A stretch of DNA of 64,000 nucleotides from Microvirga arsenatis (GTDB taxonomy: Bacteria > Pseudomonadota > Alphaproteobacteria > Rhizobiales > Beijerinckiaceae), in NCBI RefSeq assembly GCF_009910705.1, contig NZ_JAAAXJ010000001.1, positions 186,001 through 250,000 of the forward strand, written 5' to 3'. Every line of letters starts with the position of its first letter. Within the stretch, counting starts at the first letter, position 1. This document shows positions 16,680 to 23,924 of this stretch, in pieces. Both the position numbers and the translations under genes were made by a program. The notes under the pieces are model-generated. The model saw nothing but the letters and a program-made list of their open reading frames with translations. It had not been told where the DNA came from and did no database searches.

Positions 16680-18411
16680 ATGGGCTGGAGCTGCCCGACG
16701 AAGCTTCCGCCTCGGCTCTCTTCGGATGGGCCTCGGCGCTGCGGACGAGCTGGATGACAGGGATCAGGCCCACCAGCACGATGACGAGGGCGGCGAGCGA
16801 GCCGTCCTCGAACCGGCCGCGAGAGGCATAGGTGTAGACGAGGGTCGAAAGCGTCTCGGTGTTGAGGGGCCGGAGCAACAGGGTTGCCGGCAGCTCCTTG
16901 ATGCAGTCCACGAAGATCAGCAGGGCGGCGCTCGCCAGGGCCGGACGCATGAGCGGGATCTGGATCGTCCAGACCATCTCCCGCCGCGAGGCGCCGAGCG
17001 TGCGCGCCGCATCCTCGAGGCTCGGCGAAACCCGGTCGAGGCCCGCCGACAGCGAGCCGGTCGCGATCGACAGGAAGCGGATCACGTAGGCGATGACGAT
17101 GCCGCCTGCAGCTCCCATGAGAAGGAGGCCGAGGCGCTCGCCGGTCAAGGTGCGCCAGATCATGCCGATGAGATTGTCGAAGCCGACGAGCGGCGTCATG
17201 AGGCCCAAGGCGAGCACCGTCCCGGGAAGGGCGTAGCCGAGGCCTGCCGCGAAGAGCGCTCCCTTCGTCAGGGGGGTCTTGGACAGCCGGGCGGCCGAGA
17301 CCATCATGACGGCCACGACCAGCGTTGCCGCCGTCGCAACGAGCGACAGGCCGATGGTCGTCAGGAAATGAGCCAGGAAATCCGCATCCAGCTGCGTGAA
17401 CAGGCTGCCGCGCAGGGTCTCGCGCAGCAGGAATCCCGTCGGCAGGATGAAGCCCAGCACGGCCGGCACCGCGCAGAGCACGGCAGCGAGCCAGGCGCGG
17501 CCGCCGACGAGCGGAACGGGATGCACCGTGCGATGACGCTTGGGCGAAGGGGCGTAGCGCCGGTCCCGCCGGCCGTAGCGCTCGATCAGGATCAGGCCGA
17601 CCACGAAGGCGAGCATGACGCAGGCGATCTGGGCCGCGCCCGCCAGGCTGCCGCGGTTGAGCCAGGTATTGTACACGGACACCGTCAGCGTGCGCACGCC
17701 AAGGTACTCGCTCGCGCCGATGTCGTTGAGCGCCTCGAGCAGGGCGAGCGAGACGCCGACGGCAAGAGCGGGCCGGGCGAGGGGGAGCGCGATGATGCGG
17801 AAGAGCTTGATCCTGCTCGCGCCCAGGGTGCGCGCCACCTCCAGCATGCTGGCGCTCTGCGTCAGGAACATCGCCCGCGCCGCAATGTAGATGTAGGGAT
17901 AGAGCACCACGGACATCACGAGGATGCAGCCGGGCAGGGACCTGATTTCGGGAAACCAGTAATCCGCTCGCGACCTCCAGCCCATGAACTCGCGCAGGGC
18001 CATCTGCACGAGGCCGGCGGAGTCGAACATTTCCACGTAGATGTAGGCGGTGATGTAGGTGGGCACCGCGAGCGGCAGCGGCAGGAGCCAGACCAGCATG
18101 CCGCGGCCCGGGAACCGGTGCGCGGTGACGAGCCAGGCGGTGGTGATGCCCATGGAGCCTGCAACGACGGCAACGCCCGCCAGGAGGGCGAGCGTGTCGA
18201 CGATGCTGGACGGCAGCACATTGGCGAGGAGGTGCGGCCAGATTTCCGCATCGCCCTCGGCCGCGATGCCGATCAGGGAGGCGAGCGGCAGGAGAACGAG
18301 CATGCCGACAGCCGCCACGGCGGCCGAGAGCCACCACGGGATGCGCTTTGCCTTTCGCCGGGGCGAGGAGCGGAATGCGGTCGGGGCTTGGACGATCACG
18401 GTTGAACGCAA
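16678..18411 (-). CDS. fbpB: Ferric iron ABC transporter permease (FbpB type, fused double permease)
   Basis: A 577-residue membrane protein made of two permease halves of about six TM segments each. The EAA loops are LEVARTLGASRIKLFRIIAL (first half) and LEDAARTLGASRREMVWTIQ (second half). This tandem architecture is typical of FbpB/SfuB iron importers. The start is uncertain: the longest reading begins with TTG, and a GTG lies 12 bases inside; neither has a clear ribosome site. A strong hairpin lies just upstream, between it and fbpA. No FbpC ATPase gene accompanies the pair, so the ATPase must be supplied from another locus. Its end meets the scoAB terminator. Confidence 0.88.
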   Translation of the reverse strand: MRSTVIVQAPTAFRSSPRRKAKRIPWWLSAAVAAVGMLVLLPLASLIGIAAEGDAEIWPHLLANVLPSSIVDTLALLAGVAVVAGSMGITTAWLVTAHRFPGRGMLVWLLPLPLAVPTYITAYIYVEMFDSAGLVQMALREFMGWRSRADYWFPEIRSLPGCILVMSVVLYPYIYIAARAMFLTQSASMLEVARTLGASRIKLFRIIALPLARPALAVGVSLALLEALNDIGASEYLGVRTLTVSVYNTWLNRGSLAGAAQIACVMLAFVVGLILIERYGRRDRRYAPSPKRHRTVHPVPLVGGRAWLAAVLCAVPAVLGFILPTGFLLRETLRGSLFTQLDADFLAHFLTTIGLSLVATAATLVVAVMMVSAARLSKTPLTKGALFAAGLGYALPGTVLALGLMTPLVGFDNLIGMIWRTLTGERLGLLLMGAAGGIVIAYVIRFLSIATGSLSAGLDRVSPSLEDAARTLGASRREMVWTIQIPLMRPALASAALLIFVDCIKELPATLLLRPLNTETLSTLVYTYASRGRFEDGSLAALVIVLVGLIPVIQLVRSAEAHPKRAEAEASSGSSSP

Positions 18412-18413
18412 AC

Positions 18414-18437
18414 GGCGCCGCCGTTGCCGGCAGCGCC
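18414..18437 (-). other. Strong hairpin between fbpA and fbpB
   Basis: On the minus strand GGCGCTGCCG pairs with CGGCGGCGCC around a GCAA tetraloop, ten pairs with one G-T wobble. It fills much of the 66-base gap between the fbpA stop and the fbpB start and lacks a strong U tract. Such a structure would partly terminate transcription or protect the fbpA message from 3' decay, raising binding protein over permease. The role is inferred. Confidence 0.6.
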
Positions 18438-18477
18438 TCTCTGAAGTGGAAGTGGGCGGCTGATGCCGCTCACCGTC

Positions 18478-19518
18478 TTATTGATCGAAGCCGACCTTGT
18501 CGACCAGCTCGCTGGCCTTCTTGCGGAGCTTCGCGATCTCGGCGATCGGCACGTTGTCGGCCTTGAGCTCGCCGAAGGAGGCGATGGTCGGGTGGATCTT
18601 GATGCCGGCCTTGATCGGGTATTCCGAGTTGAGCTCGGCATGGATCTGCTGCGACGCGTCGGAGACCATGTACTCCATGAACTTCACGGCATTGGCCTTG
18701 TTCGGAGCGTTCTTCGCCAGCGCCAGGCCGGAGACGTTCACGTGGGTGCCGCCGCCCTCGAAGGTGGGGAGGATCACGTTGATCGCCTGGCCCCACTTCT
18801 TCTGCTCCTCGTCCTTGCCGTTGAGCATGAGCGAGACGTAGTAGGTGTTGCCGACGGCGATGTCGCAGACGCCGGCCAGAATGTCCTTGGCCTGCTCGCG
18901 GTCGCCGCCCGAGGGCTTCCTGGCGAGGTTGGCCTTCACACCCTTCAGCCATTCCTCGGCCTTGGCCTCGCCCTTGTGGGCGATCATCGCGGCGATGAGG
19001 CTGACATTGTAGAGGTGCTGGCCGGAGCGGATGCAGACCTTGCCCTTCCACTTGGGATCGGCGAGCTCCTCATAGGAGATCTTGTCCTGCTTCACGCGCT
19101 CCTTGGAGGCGTAGACGACGCGGCCGCGCAGGGCGATGCCGAACCAGTGGCCTTCCGGATCGCGGTAGGCGGCAGGAATGACCTTCTCGAGGGCGTCCGA
19201 CTTCACGGGCTGCGTCACGCCGTAATCCTTGGCGGCCTGGAGGCGGCCGATATCGACCGTGATGATCACGTCGGCCGGGCTGTTCGCGCCCTCGGTGCGG
19301 ATGCGCTCCTCGAGGCCGTTGTTGATGAATATCGTGTTGACCTTGATGCCGGTCTCTTTCGTGAACTCGTCGAGGACGGGCTTGATCAGGCCGGGCTCAC
19401 GGGTGGTGTAGATGTTCAGCACTTCCTCGGCCGAAGCCGGAAGGCCCGTCCCCGCCAGGGTGCCCAGGGCAGCCGCACCGAAAAGCAGGCCGCGCGCAAA
19501 CGAGATGTTCGCCATCAT
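18478..19518 (-). CDS. fbpA: Periplasmic ferric iron-binding protein (FbpA type)
   Basis: A 346-residue extracellular solute-binding protein with a signal peptide (FARGLLFGAAALGTLAG, cleavage near ASAEE). The start of the mature protein, LNIYTTREPGLIKPVL, and the iron-binding Tyr pair in VGNTYYVSLML mark the FbpA/FutA class. Two ATGs stand in tandem (19518 and 19515); the AAGGA site fits the second slightly better. It delivers Fe(III) to the FbpB permease encoded after it. The 150-bp region upstream is A+T-rich and carries a directly repeated, palindrome-containing motif that looks like a regulator site. Confidence 0.9.
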   Translation of the reverse strand: MMANISFARGLLFGAAALGTLAGTGLPASAEEVLNIYTTREPGLIKPVLDEFTKETGIKVNTIFINNGLEERIRTEGANSPADVIITVDIGRLQAAKDYGVTQPVKSDALEKVIPAAYRDPEGHWFGIALRGRVVYASKERVKQDKISYEELADPKWKGKVCIRSGQHLYNVSLIAAMIAHKGEAKAEEWLKGVKANLARKPSGGDREQAKDILAGVCDIAVGNTYYVSLMLNGKDEEQKKWGQAINVILPTFEGGGTHVNVSGLALAKNAPNKANAVKFMEYMVSDASQQIHAELNSEYPIKAGIKIHPTIASFGELKADNVPIAEIAKLRKKASELVDKVGFDQ

Positions 19519-19633
19519 AGGTTCCTTCGAAAAAAATCGATCCAGGTCGGCGTAGCGCCGTGACCCGTTGATGCCGCAGGAACCATGATCGATCTTTGCG
19601 GTCAATCAAAAAACAAATCAAATCAATAACTTA

Positions 19634-19681
19634 TAGAAATTCTAAACTGCGGCCTCCTTGTAGGAATTCTAAGCTGAGGCC
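19634..19681. promoter_or_regulatory. Two direct copies of a TAGAAATTCTA-type motif upstream of fbpA
   Basis: Two 21-base copies start at 19634 (TAGAAATTCTAAACTGCGGCC is one base too long to quote whole; core TAGAAATTCTAAACTG) and at 19661 (core TAGGAATTCTAAGCTG). They agree at 18 of 21 positions and start 27 bp apart. Each contains a short inverted repeat (TAGAA/TTCTA; GAATTC). Read on the minus strand, the first gives TTTAGAATTTCTA, close to the iron control elements bound by the rhizobial regulator Irr. They lie 115-165 bp upstream of fbpA; the second overlaps the stop codon of the preceding gene. Confidence 0.5.
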
Positions 19682-20331
19682 GCTTTCTGCACCGTCTCGA
19701 CCTGGGGCAGCGCGGCGCGCAGGCGGGCGATCTCCTCCTCCATTCTCTGCATGTTGTGGAACAGCCGCTCACTGGACAGGCGCAGGAAGTAGAAGCCGAA
19801 TTGCGGGTTCTGGAAGTAGAGCTGGCGCACCTCGTCATAGGAGATGCTGAGCACCTCGCCCCCCTCGATGCATTCGAGAGTCTGTGTGCGGGTGTTGTCG
19901 GGCGAGAGGAAGCCCATTTCGCCGACGACCTGCCCCTGGACCAGCTCGATGCCGATCTCCTTGAGGCGATAGCGCCCCGAGAGCGTGTAGAACATGCAGG
20001 TGGCGACATCGCCCTTGGCGAAGAGCACCTCGCCAGCCTTCGTCTTGCGGCGGGTCATGAAGGGCTTGAGCCAGTCCATGGACAGGTCGCTCTTCGAGGC
20101 CTTCTTGACCCGCTTGATCAGGCCCAGCATTTGGTAGAGCCGCACGCTGTTGAGCGGCAGCAGAATCAGGTTCACCACCAGGCTCGGATAGTTGTGCGTG
20201 AACGACGAGAAGATCAGCGAGCAGATGTTCGCTGCAATCCCGATGCAGCGCAGCGGGATGATGGTCTTCATCGCGCTGCCCGTGATGGCAAGGGCTGCTC
20301 CGAGCCAGCCGATTGCCTCAACCCATGTCAT
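19669..20331 (-). CDS. Membrane-anchored cyclic-nucleotide-binding-domain protein
   Basis: A 220-residue protein with an unusual layout. The first 70 residues hold three hydrophobic segments (WLGAALAITGSAMKTIIPL, GIAANICSLIFSSF, SLVVNLILLPLNSVRLY). Residues 90-190 form a Crp-like sensor barrel (KAGEVLFAKGDVATCMFY, VVGEMGFLSPDNTRTQTL). The end is a short coiled coil (MQRMEEEIARLRAALPQV). There is no DNA-binding domain. It probably senses a nucleotide or acts as a structural module at the inner membrane. The gene lies upstream of fbpA on the same strand, but the long A+T-rich gap suggests separate control. Confidence 0.75.
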   Translation of the reverse strand: MTWVEAIGWLGAALAITGSAMKTIIPLRCIGIAANICSLIFSSFTHNYPSLVVNLILLPLNSVRLYQMLGLIKRVKKASKSDLSMDWLKPFMTRRKTKAGEVLFAKGDVATCMFYTLSGRYRLKEIGIELVQGQVVGEMGFLSPDNTRTQTLECIEGGEVLSISYDEVRQLYFQNPQFGFYFLRLSSERLFHNMQRMEEEIARLRAALPQVETVQKAASA

Positions 20332-20450
20332 GGAAGTCCATCCCGCTGTTGTTGGTTTGCCGCAGGGTCATATACCACCGGCACAGGAAGCGGCGCCAGC
20401 TACGCATTGGCGCATGATGGGATGCTCTTTCGAGGGGTGTCCGGCCCAGC

Positions 20451-20675
20451 TCAGGGGCGGGGAGCGGCGCCCTGGCCCGGAACGCTGAGCCCCCGGCGCT
20501 GTGCGGGGCCGGCGGCCCCTTGGCTCGTCCCGCGCGGCCCTGTTTCCCGGGCGATGGACGGGGGAGGCGGGACGGGATCGCGCGGCAGAACGCCGACGGG
20601 GGTCGTCGATGCGACGCAGCCGCTCAAGGCGGACCCGGCCAGCAGGGCGGCGGGAAGGGCGACAAGGAAGCGCAT
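20451..20675 (-). CDS. Small Pro-rich lipoprotein
   Basis: A 74-residue predicted lipoprotein. The ATG with GGAGC upstream gives MRFLVALPAALLAGSALSGC, with lipobox LSGC, so the mature protein would be about 55 residues, rich in Pro, Arg and Gly (VLPRDPVPPPPS). A longer reading from 20744 would put 23 charged residues ahead of the signal sequence. Function unknown; it may be one of the many small outer-membrane lipoproteins seen in this group. Confidence 0.55.
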   Translation of the reverse strand: MRFLVALPAALLAGSALSGCVASTTPVGVLPRDPVPPPPSIARETGPRGTSQGAAGPAQRRGLSVPGQGAAPRP

Positions 20676-20837
20676 GTCTTGCTCCATGGGAATCGCGGCT
20701 GAAGCTAGACCATACGTTGGGGAAGTCGAGTCGGGGAAATCCACACAAAATCGCGCCGCTGGGCCTCCTCCCAGGGACCGGACCGCCTAATTCATCCTGC
20801 ATGGCTTCGAAGAAGGCTTGATGAGGAGCGTTTTCGC

Positions 20838-21611
20838 GTGCGGATGCGTCGACCCGAGCTTCGGACAAGGATGGGCCCGCAGGTTTCCGGAGTTCTGCTG
20901 ACGGCCTTCCTCTGGGCCGGGCCTGCTGCCGCCAAGTGCCAGGATGCGCCCGGACCGGGCGTCGACTGGTCGGGCTGTTCGAAGGCACGCCTGGTGCTGG
21001 CGGGCGAGGACCTGACGGGCACGATCTTCACGCGCTCGCTCCTCACCCTGAGCGACTTCGCATCTTCGAAAATGGCCGGCGCGAACCTGAGCGAGACGGA
21101 GATCAGCCGCACCCGGTTCGAGGGGGCCGATCTGTCGCGGGCGAATTTTACCAAGGCCCTCGGCTGGCGCGCCAATTTCGGCCAGGCCAATCTCACCGAT
21201 GCGGTGTTCGTCTCGTCCGACATGAACCGGTCGAACTTTGCCGGAGCGAAGGCAGCGGGGGCGAACTTCAACAAGGCCGAGCTGAACCGGTCGGATTTCA
21301 GCGGTGCGGACCTCACCGGCGCCAACCTGTCGAAGGCCGAGCTGGCCCGGGTGCTCTTCCAGAGCGCAAAGGCCGCAAAGGTCGATTTCAGCTACGCGAA
21401 CCTGTCGCGCTCCCGCCTCGACGGGCTCAATCTGCAGGGCGTCAACCTGACCGGCGCCTATCTCTTCCTGACCCAGATTGGTGGTGCCGACCTGAGCGGG
21501 GCCACGGGCCTCACCCAAGCCCAGGTCGATGTCGCCTGCGGCACCCCCGAGACCAAGCTGCCGCCGGGTCTGGTCGCGCCGAAATCCTGGCCCTGCAAGG
21601 AGGAGGAGTGA
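20838..21611 (+). CDS. Exported pentapeptide-repeat protein
   Basis: A 257-residue protein. It starts at GTG with AGGAG nine bases upstream; inner ATGs at 20844 and 20871 have poor spacing. After a signal-like segment (VSGVLLTAFLWAGPAAAKC) comes a Cys-containing stretch, VDWSGCSKARLVL, then about 25 tandem pentapeptide repeats of the A(D/N)Lxx type (residues 55-225; ADLSRANFTKA, ANFGQANLTDA, ADLTGANLSKA). These predict a right-handed quadrilateral beta-helix. The C-terminus has paired Cys (DVACGTPET ... SWPCKEEE). Function unknown; export and the capping Cys make a cytosolic gyrase-mimic role unlikely. Confidence 0.82.
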   Translation: MRMRRPELRTRMGPQVSGVLLTAFLWAGPAAAKCQDAPGPGVDWSGCSKARLVLAGEDLTGTIFTRSLLTLSDFASSKMAGANLSETEISRTRFEGADLSRANFTKALGWRANFGQANLTDAVFVSSDMNRSNFAGAKAAGANFNKAELNRSDFSGADLTGANLSKAELARVLFQSAKAAKVDFSYANLSRSRLDGLNLQGVNLTGAYLFLTQIGGADLSGATGLTQAQVDVACGTPETKLPPGLVAPKSWPCKEEE

Positions 21612-21729
21612 TGCGCCCGAGCCTCTGTCGAAACCAAGATTCAGCGTGGCCGTTGATAGGGAGGGGCGGAGCCGCAGCAGGGGCTCTGCTATCCGGCCGG
21701 GGCTGTTTTCGTAAAGGAGTGCGCTCAGC

Positions 21730-22179
21730 TTGACCACGCTCAAGGAATTCGAGGAAGCGCTGCGGGAGCAGGGGATGCACATGGCCCTCGCCATCCTGCA
21801 GAAACTTCGCGAGCGCGATCGCAGCAAGCGCTCGATCGCTCCCGCCCGCCGGATTGCCGGGCGCAAGATGACCCCGGATCTGGCCCGGCGCATCCTGGAA
21901 CTCCACGCCACCACGGAGATGACCCAGCAGGAGATCGCCTTCGAACTGGGCGTCAATCAGGGGCGGGTCAACGAGGTCATCAAGCGTGGCAAGTGGCTCG
22001 ACGACAACCCCGCGGCGCCCGAAGCCGTGGCGCGGGACAAGGCGAAGGCCCGCATGGGCGAGACGCGGCTTCGGAAGCGGGCGATGAGCAGGGAGGCTGG
22101 GGGCGCGGTGTCCGACAAGAGGCGCCCGGCGGCCGCGAAGCCGGGCAACCCGGCCCAGCTGATGCTCGGCGATCTCTAG
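21730..22179 (+). CDS. Small helix-turn-helix protein
   Basis: A 149-residue basic protein, read from a TTG with AAAGGAG upstream (an ATG at 21775 would shorten it by 15). The middle carries an apparent helix-turn-helix, DLARRILELHATTEMTQQEIA followed by FELGVNQGRVNEVIKRGKW, of the kind that reads DNA in resolvases and sigma region 4. The C-terminal 60 residues are Lys/Arg/Ala-rich and probably disordered. No partner domain is visible. Known homologues cannot be named; a DNA-binding role is inferred from the motif. Confidence 0.65.
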   Translation: MTTLKEFEEALREQGMHMALAILQKLRERDRSKRSIAPARRIAGRKMTPDLARRILELHATTEMTQQEIAFELGVNQGRVNEVIKRGKWLDDNPAAPEAVARDKAKARMGETRLRKRAMSREAGGAVSDKRRPAAAKPGNPAQLMLGDL

Positions 22180-22226
22180 CGGCTTGGGTCATCGGGTGCA
22201 GCCCCTTGGGCTGGCAGCCAGGTCAC

Positions 22227-22296
22227 AAGAAAGGCCGCGACCGTCCCTCGAGAGGATCTGTGGTCGCGGCCCCCGGCCCGTGATTGCCCCCACGGG
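22227..22296 (-). ncRNA. Candidate two-hairpin RNA with GGGGCAAU loop
   Basis: Read on the minus strand: hairpin 1 (CCCGTG/CACGGG, loop GGGGCAAT), 5 bases, then hairpin 2 (perfect 10-bp stem GGCCGCGACC/GGTCGCGGCC, 19-base loop), then TTTCTTG. Hairpin 2 plus the T tract resembles a Rho-independent terminator. No minus-strand gene ends just upstream; the nearest stops more than 300 bases away at 22600. The same architecture occurs on the minus strand at 54.6-54.7 kb. It may be the end of a small RNA or only a terminator; no promoter was recognised. Confidence 0.4.
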
Positions 22297-22372
22297 AAGC
22301 TCTGCCTTAGACTCAGAAAACGTGACCTGAATGAGGCGCTGGTGAGACCTGAAAATTTTTTAAGATTTTTTC

Positions 22373-22397
22373 GGAACCAACTCGGAGCACTGACGTT
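22373..22397 (+). promoter_or_regulatory. EcfG-type general stress promoter, GGAAC-N16-CGTT
   Basis: GGAAC (22373-22377) and CGTT (22394-22397) with exactly 16 bases between, an exact match to the consensus used by the alphaproteobacterial general stress sigma factor EcfG. A run of A and T (22351-22371) lies directly upstream and could act as an UP element. No coding sequence begins downstream before a strong terminator 45 bases further on, which points to a small-RNA transcript. Confidence 0.7.
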
Positions 22398-22402
22398 AAT
22401 AG

Positions 22403-22472
22403 GCATCTCCGGTCATTTTTGCCCCTACGGCCGGACACCTTAGAGCACCCTTTTGGGTGCTCTTTCTTTTTC
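22403..22472 (+). ncRNA. Candidate EcfG-dependent small RNA with C-rich loop (GsrN-like)
   Basis: A roughly 70-base transcript is predicted between the EcfG-type promoter and a strong terminator. The 5' hairpin pairs TCCGGTC (22408-22414) with GGCCGGA (22429-22435), seven pairs with one wobble, and exposes the 14-base loop ATTTTTGCCCCTAC. Six bases later comes the terminator stem. The plan of a 5' hairpin with an exposed C-rich loop under EcfG control resembles GsrN, the stress small RNA known from Caulobacter and predicted across Alphaproteobacteria. Homology is inferred from architecture, not from alignment. Confidence 0.6.
22442..22472 (+). terminator. Strong Rho-independent terminator
   Basis: Perfect 9-bp stem AGAGCACCC/GGGTGCTCT with a TTTT loop, followed by TTCTTTTTC. 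It ends the candidate small RNA. The opposite strand lacks a U tract on its 3' side, so it acts on the plus strand. Confidence 0.88.
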
Positions 22473-22599
22473 TGCTGTTGGAAAACCCGGGTGCTTCGAA
22501 TCACCCACAAGCTTGAGATTATGGGCTGCGAGTCAGCGGTTCAAGCTTGGCCTTTTATGCGTTCTCGCAAAGCCCGATTGCCGCAGTGAAAGGTCGATC

Positions 22600-23847
22600 T
22601 CAGTCGTACTTCCGCTCGTCCGCAATGACCTTGCCGTCATTGGGGATGGTGCCCGGGGGGACGAGGGCCACGGCACCCTTCAGCTTCGCGACGCCCTGCA
22701 GCGTTGCCGCAACGGCAGCCGCAAGGTCGTCGCTCGGCGCCGCGGTTTCCGCGTTCAGGGTCATGACGTCGGTTTCGCCCTCGCGGGTCACCACGAGGCG
22801 CAGGCGGCTCAGTTCCGGGTGGCGGCGGCCGATCTCCGCCACCTGCTCGGGGCGCACGAACATGCCCTTGACCTTGGTCGCCTGATCCGCCCGTCCCATC
22901 CAGCCCCTGATGCGCATGTTGGTGCGTCCGCAGGGGCTCCGGCCCGGCAGCACGGCGGTGAGATCGCCCAGCGCCAGGCGAATGATGGGATGGTGCGGAT
23001 CGAGGGTCGTCACCACGATCTCCCCGACTTCGCCCTCCGGCACCGGGTCTCCCGTGCCGGGCCGCACGATCTCGACGATGATGTCCTCGTTGACGACGAG
23101 GCCTTCGCGGGCGGATGTCTCGTAGGCGACGAAGCCAAGATCCGCCGTGGCATAGGCCTGATAGGCTTCGATCCCCTTCGCGGAGAACTCCTCCTGCAAG
23201 GATTTCGGGAAGGCCGCGCCGGAGACGAGCGCCCGCCTGATCGATGAGACGTCCCGTCCCGCGGCCGCCGCGCCGTCGAGCAGGATCTTGAGGAAGTCGG
23301 GCGTGCCGCAATAGGCCGCCGGGCGGTAGGCTTCGATCAGCTCGAATTGCTGCTCCGTGTTGCCGGGGCCGGCCGGAATGACGGCGCAGCCCAAGGCCCT
23401 CGCTCCGGAATCCAGGATGAAGCCGCCCGGCGTCAGATGATAACTGAAGGTGTTGAGCACCACATCGCCCTTCCGGAATCCGGCGGCGAAGAGCCCGCGT
23501 GCCGAACGCCAGGGGTTGGAGGTGGCGGATTCCGGCTCGAAGATCGGTCCCGGCGAGGTGAAGAGACGGCCGAACGAGCCGGGCGCCTCGGCCACAAAGC
23601 CGCCGAAGGGGAGGGCAGCCTTCTGCAGGATCGGCAGTTCGGCCTTACGCAGCAAGGGTAAGGTTGCCAGAGCCTCGCGGCTCGTGACAGCGGCAGGGTC
23701 GATCCCCCTCAGCCGCTCGGCATAGGCTGGCGAACGGATGGCCTGCCTCAGAATCTCAGGCAGCTGGGCGAAGAGCGAAGTCTCACGCTCGGCGGGATCA
23801 CGGGTTTCGAGAGCGTCGTAGTGATCAGCCAAGGGCGTGTCTCCCAT
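22600..23847 (-). CDS. Phenylacetate-CoA ligase-like AMP-forming ligase (PaaK family)
   Basis: A 415-residue adenylate-forming enzyme of the PaaK group, which activates an aromatic or other carboxylic acid to its CoA thioester. Visible marks are the short N-terminus with SPAYAERLRGID, the YHLTPGGFILDSGARALGC segment, the aryl pocket region YCGTPDFLKILLDG, the acceptor motif AYATADLGFVAYE, and the C-terminal hinge with RADQATKVKGMFVRPEQ. The canonical phosphate loop SSGTTGKP is not obvious; the equivalent position reads TSPGPIFEPE, as in the divergent PaaK-like branch near Liv transporters. It stands 1.8 kb upstream of (to the left of) livF on the same strand, separated by the DUF805 gene. Confidence 0.82.
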   Translation of the reverse strand: MGDTPLADHYDALETRDPAERETSLFAQLPEILRQAIRSPAYAERLRGIDPAAVTSREALATLPLLRKAELPILQKAALPFGGFVAEAPGSFGRLFTSPGPIFEPESATSNPWRSARGLFAAGFRKGDVVLNTFSYHLTPGGFILDSGARALGCAVIPAGPGNTEQQFELIEAYRPAAYCGTPDFLKILLDGAAAAGRDVSSIRRALVSGAAFPKSLQEEFSAKGIEAYQAYATADLGFVAYETSAREGLVVNEDIIVEIVRPGTGDPVPEGEVGEIVVTTLDPHHPIIRLALGDLTAVLPGRSPCGRTNMRIRGWMGRADQATKVKGMFVRPEQVAEIGRRHPELSRLRLVVTREGETDVMTLNAETAAPSDDLAAAVAATLQGVAKLKGAVALVPPGTIPNDGKVIADERKYD

Positions 23848-23924
23848 TCAACAGAAAGCTGTTTCGGAGAGGTCGTCGGAGCTGCCCGATGACCTCTCCG
23901 TAGCGTGCCGGCGCAGGCCGAGCG

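Noticed and set aside
22600-23847. PaaK-like ligase as a pseudogene because the usual P-loop is not visible
   Set aside because: The frame is full length with conserved C-terminal motifs; divergent PaaK-like ligases lack the classic loop, so decay is not supported.
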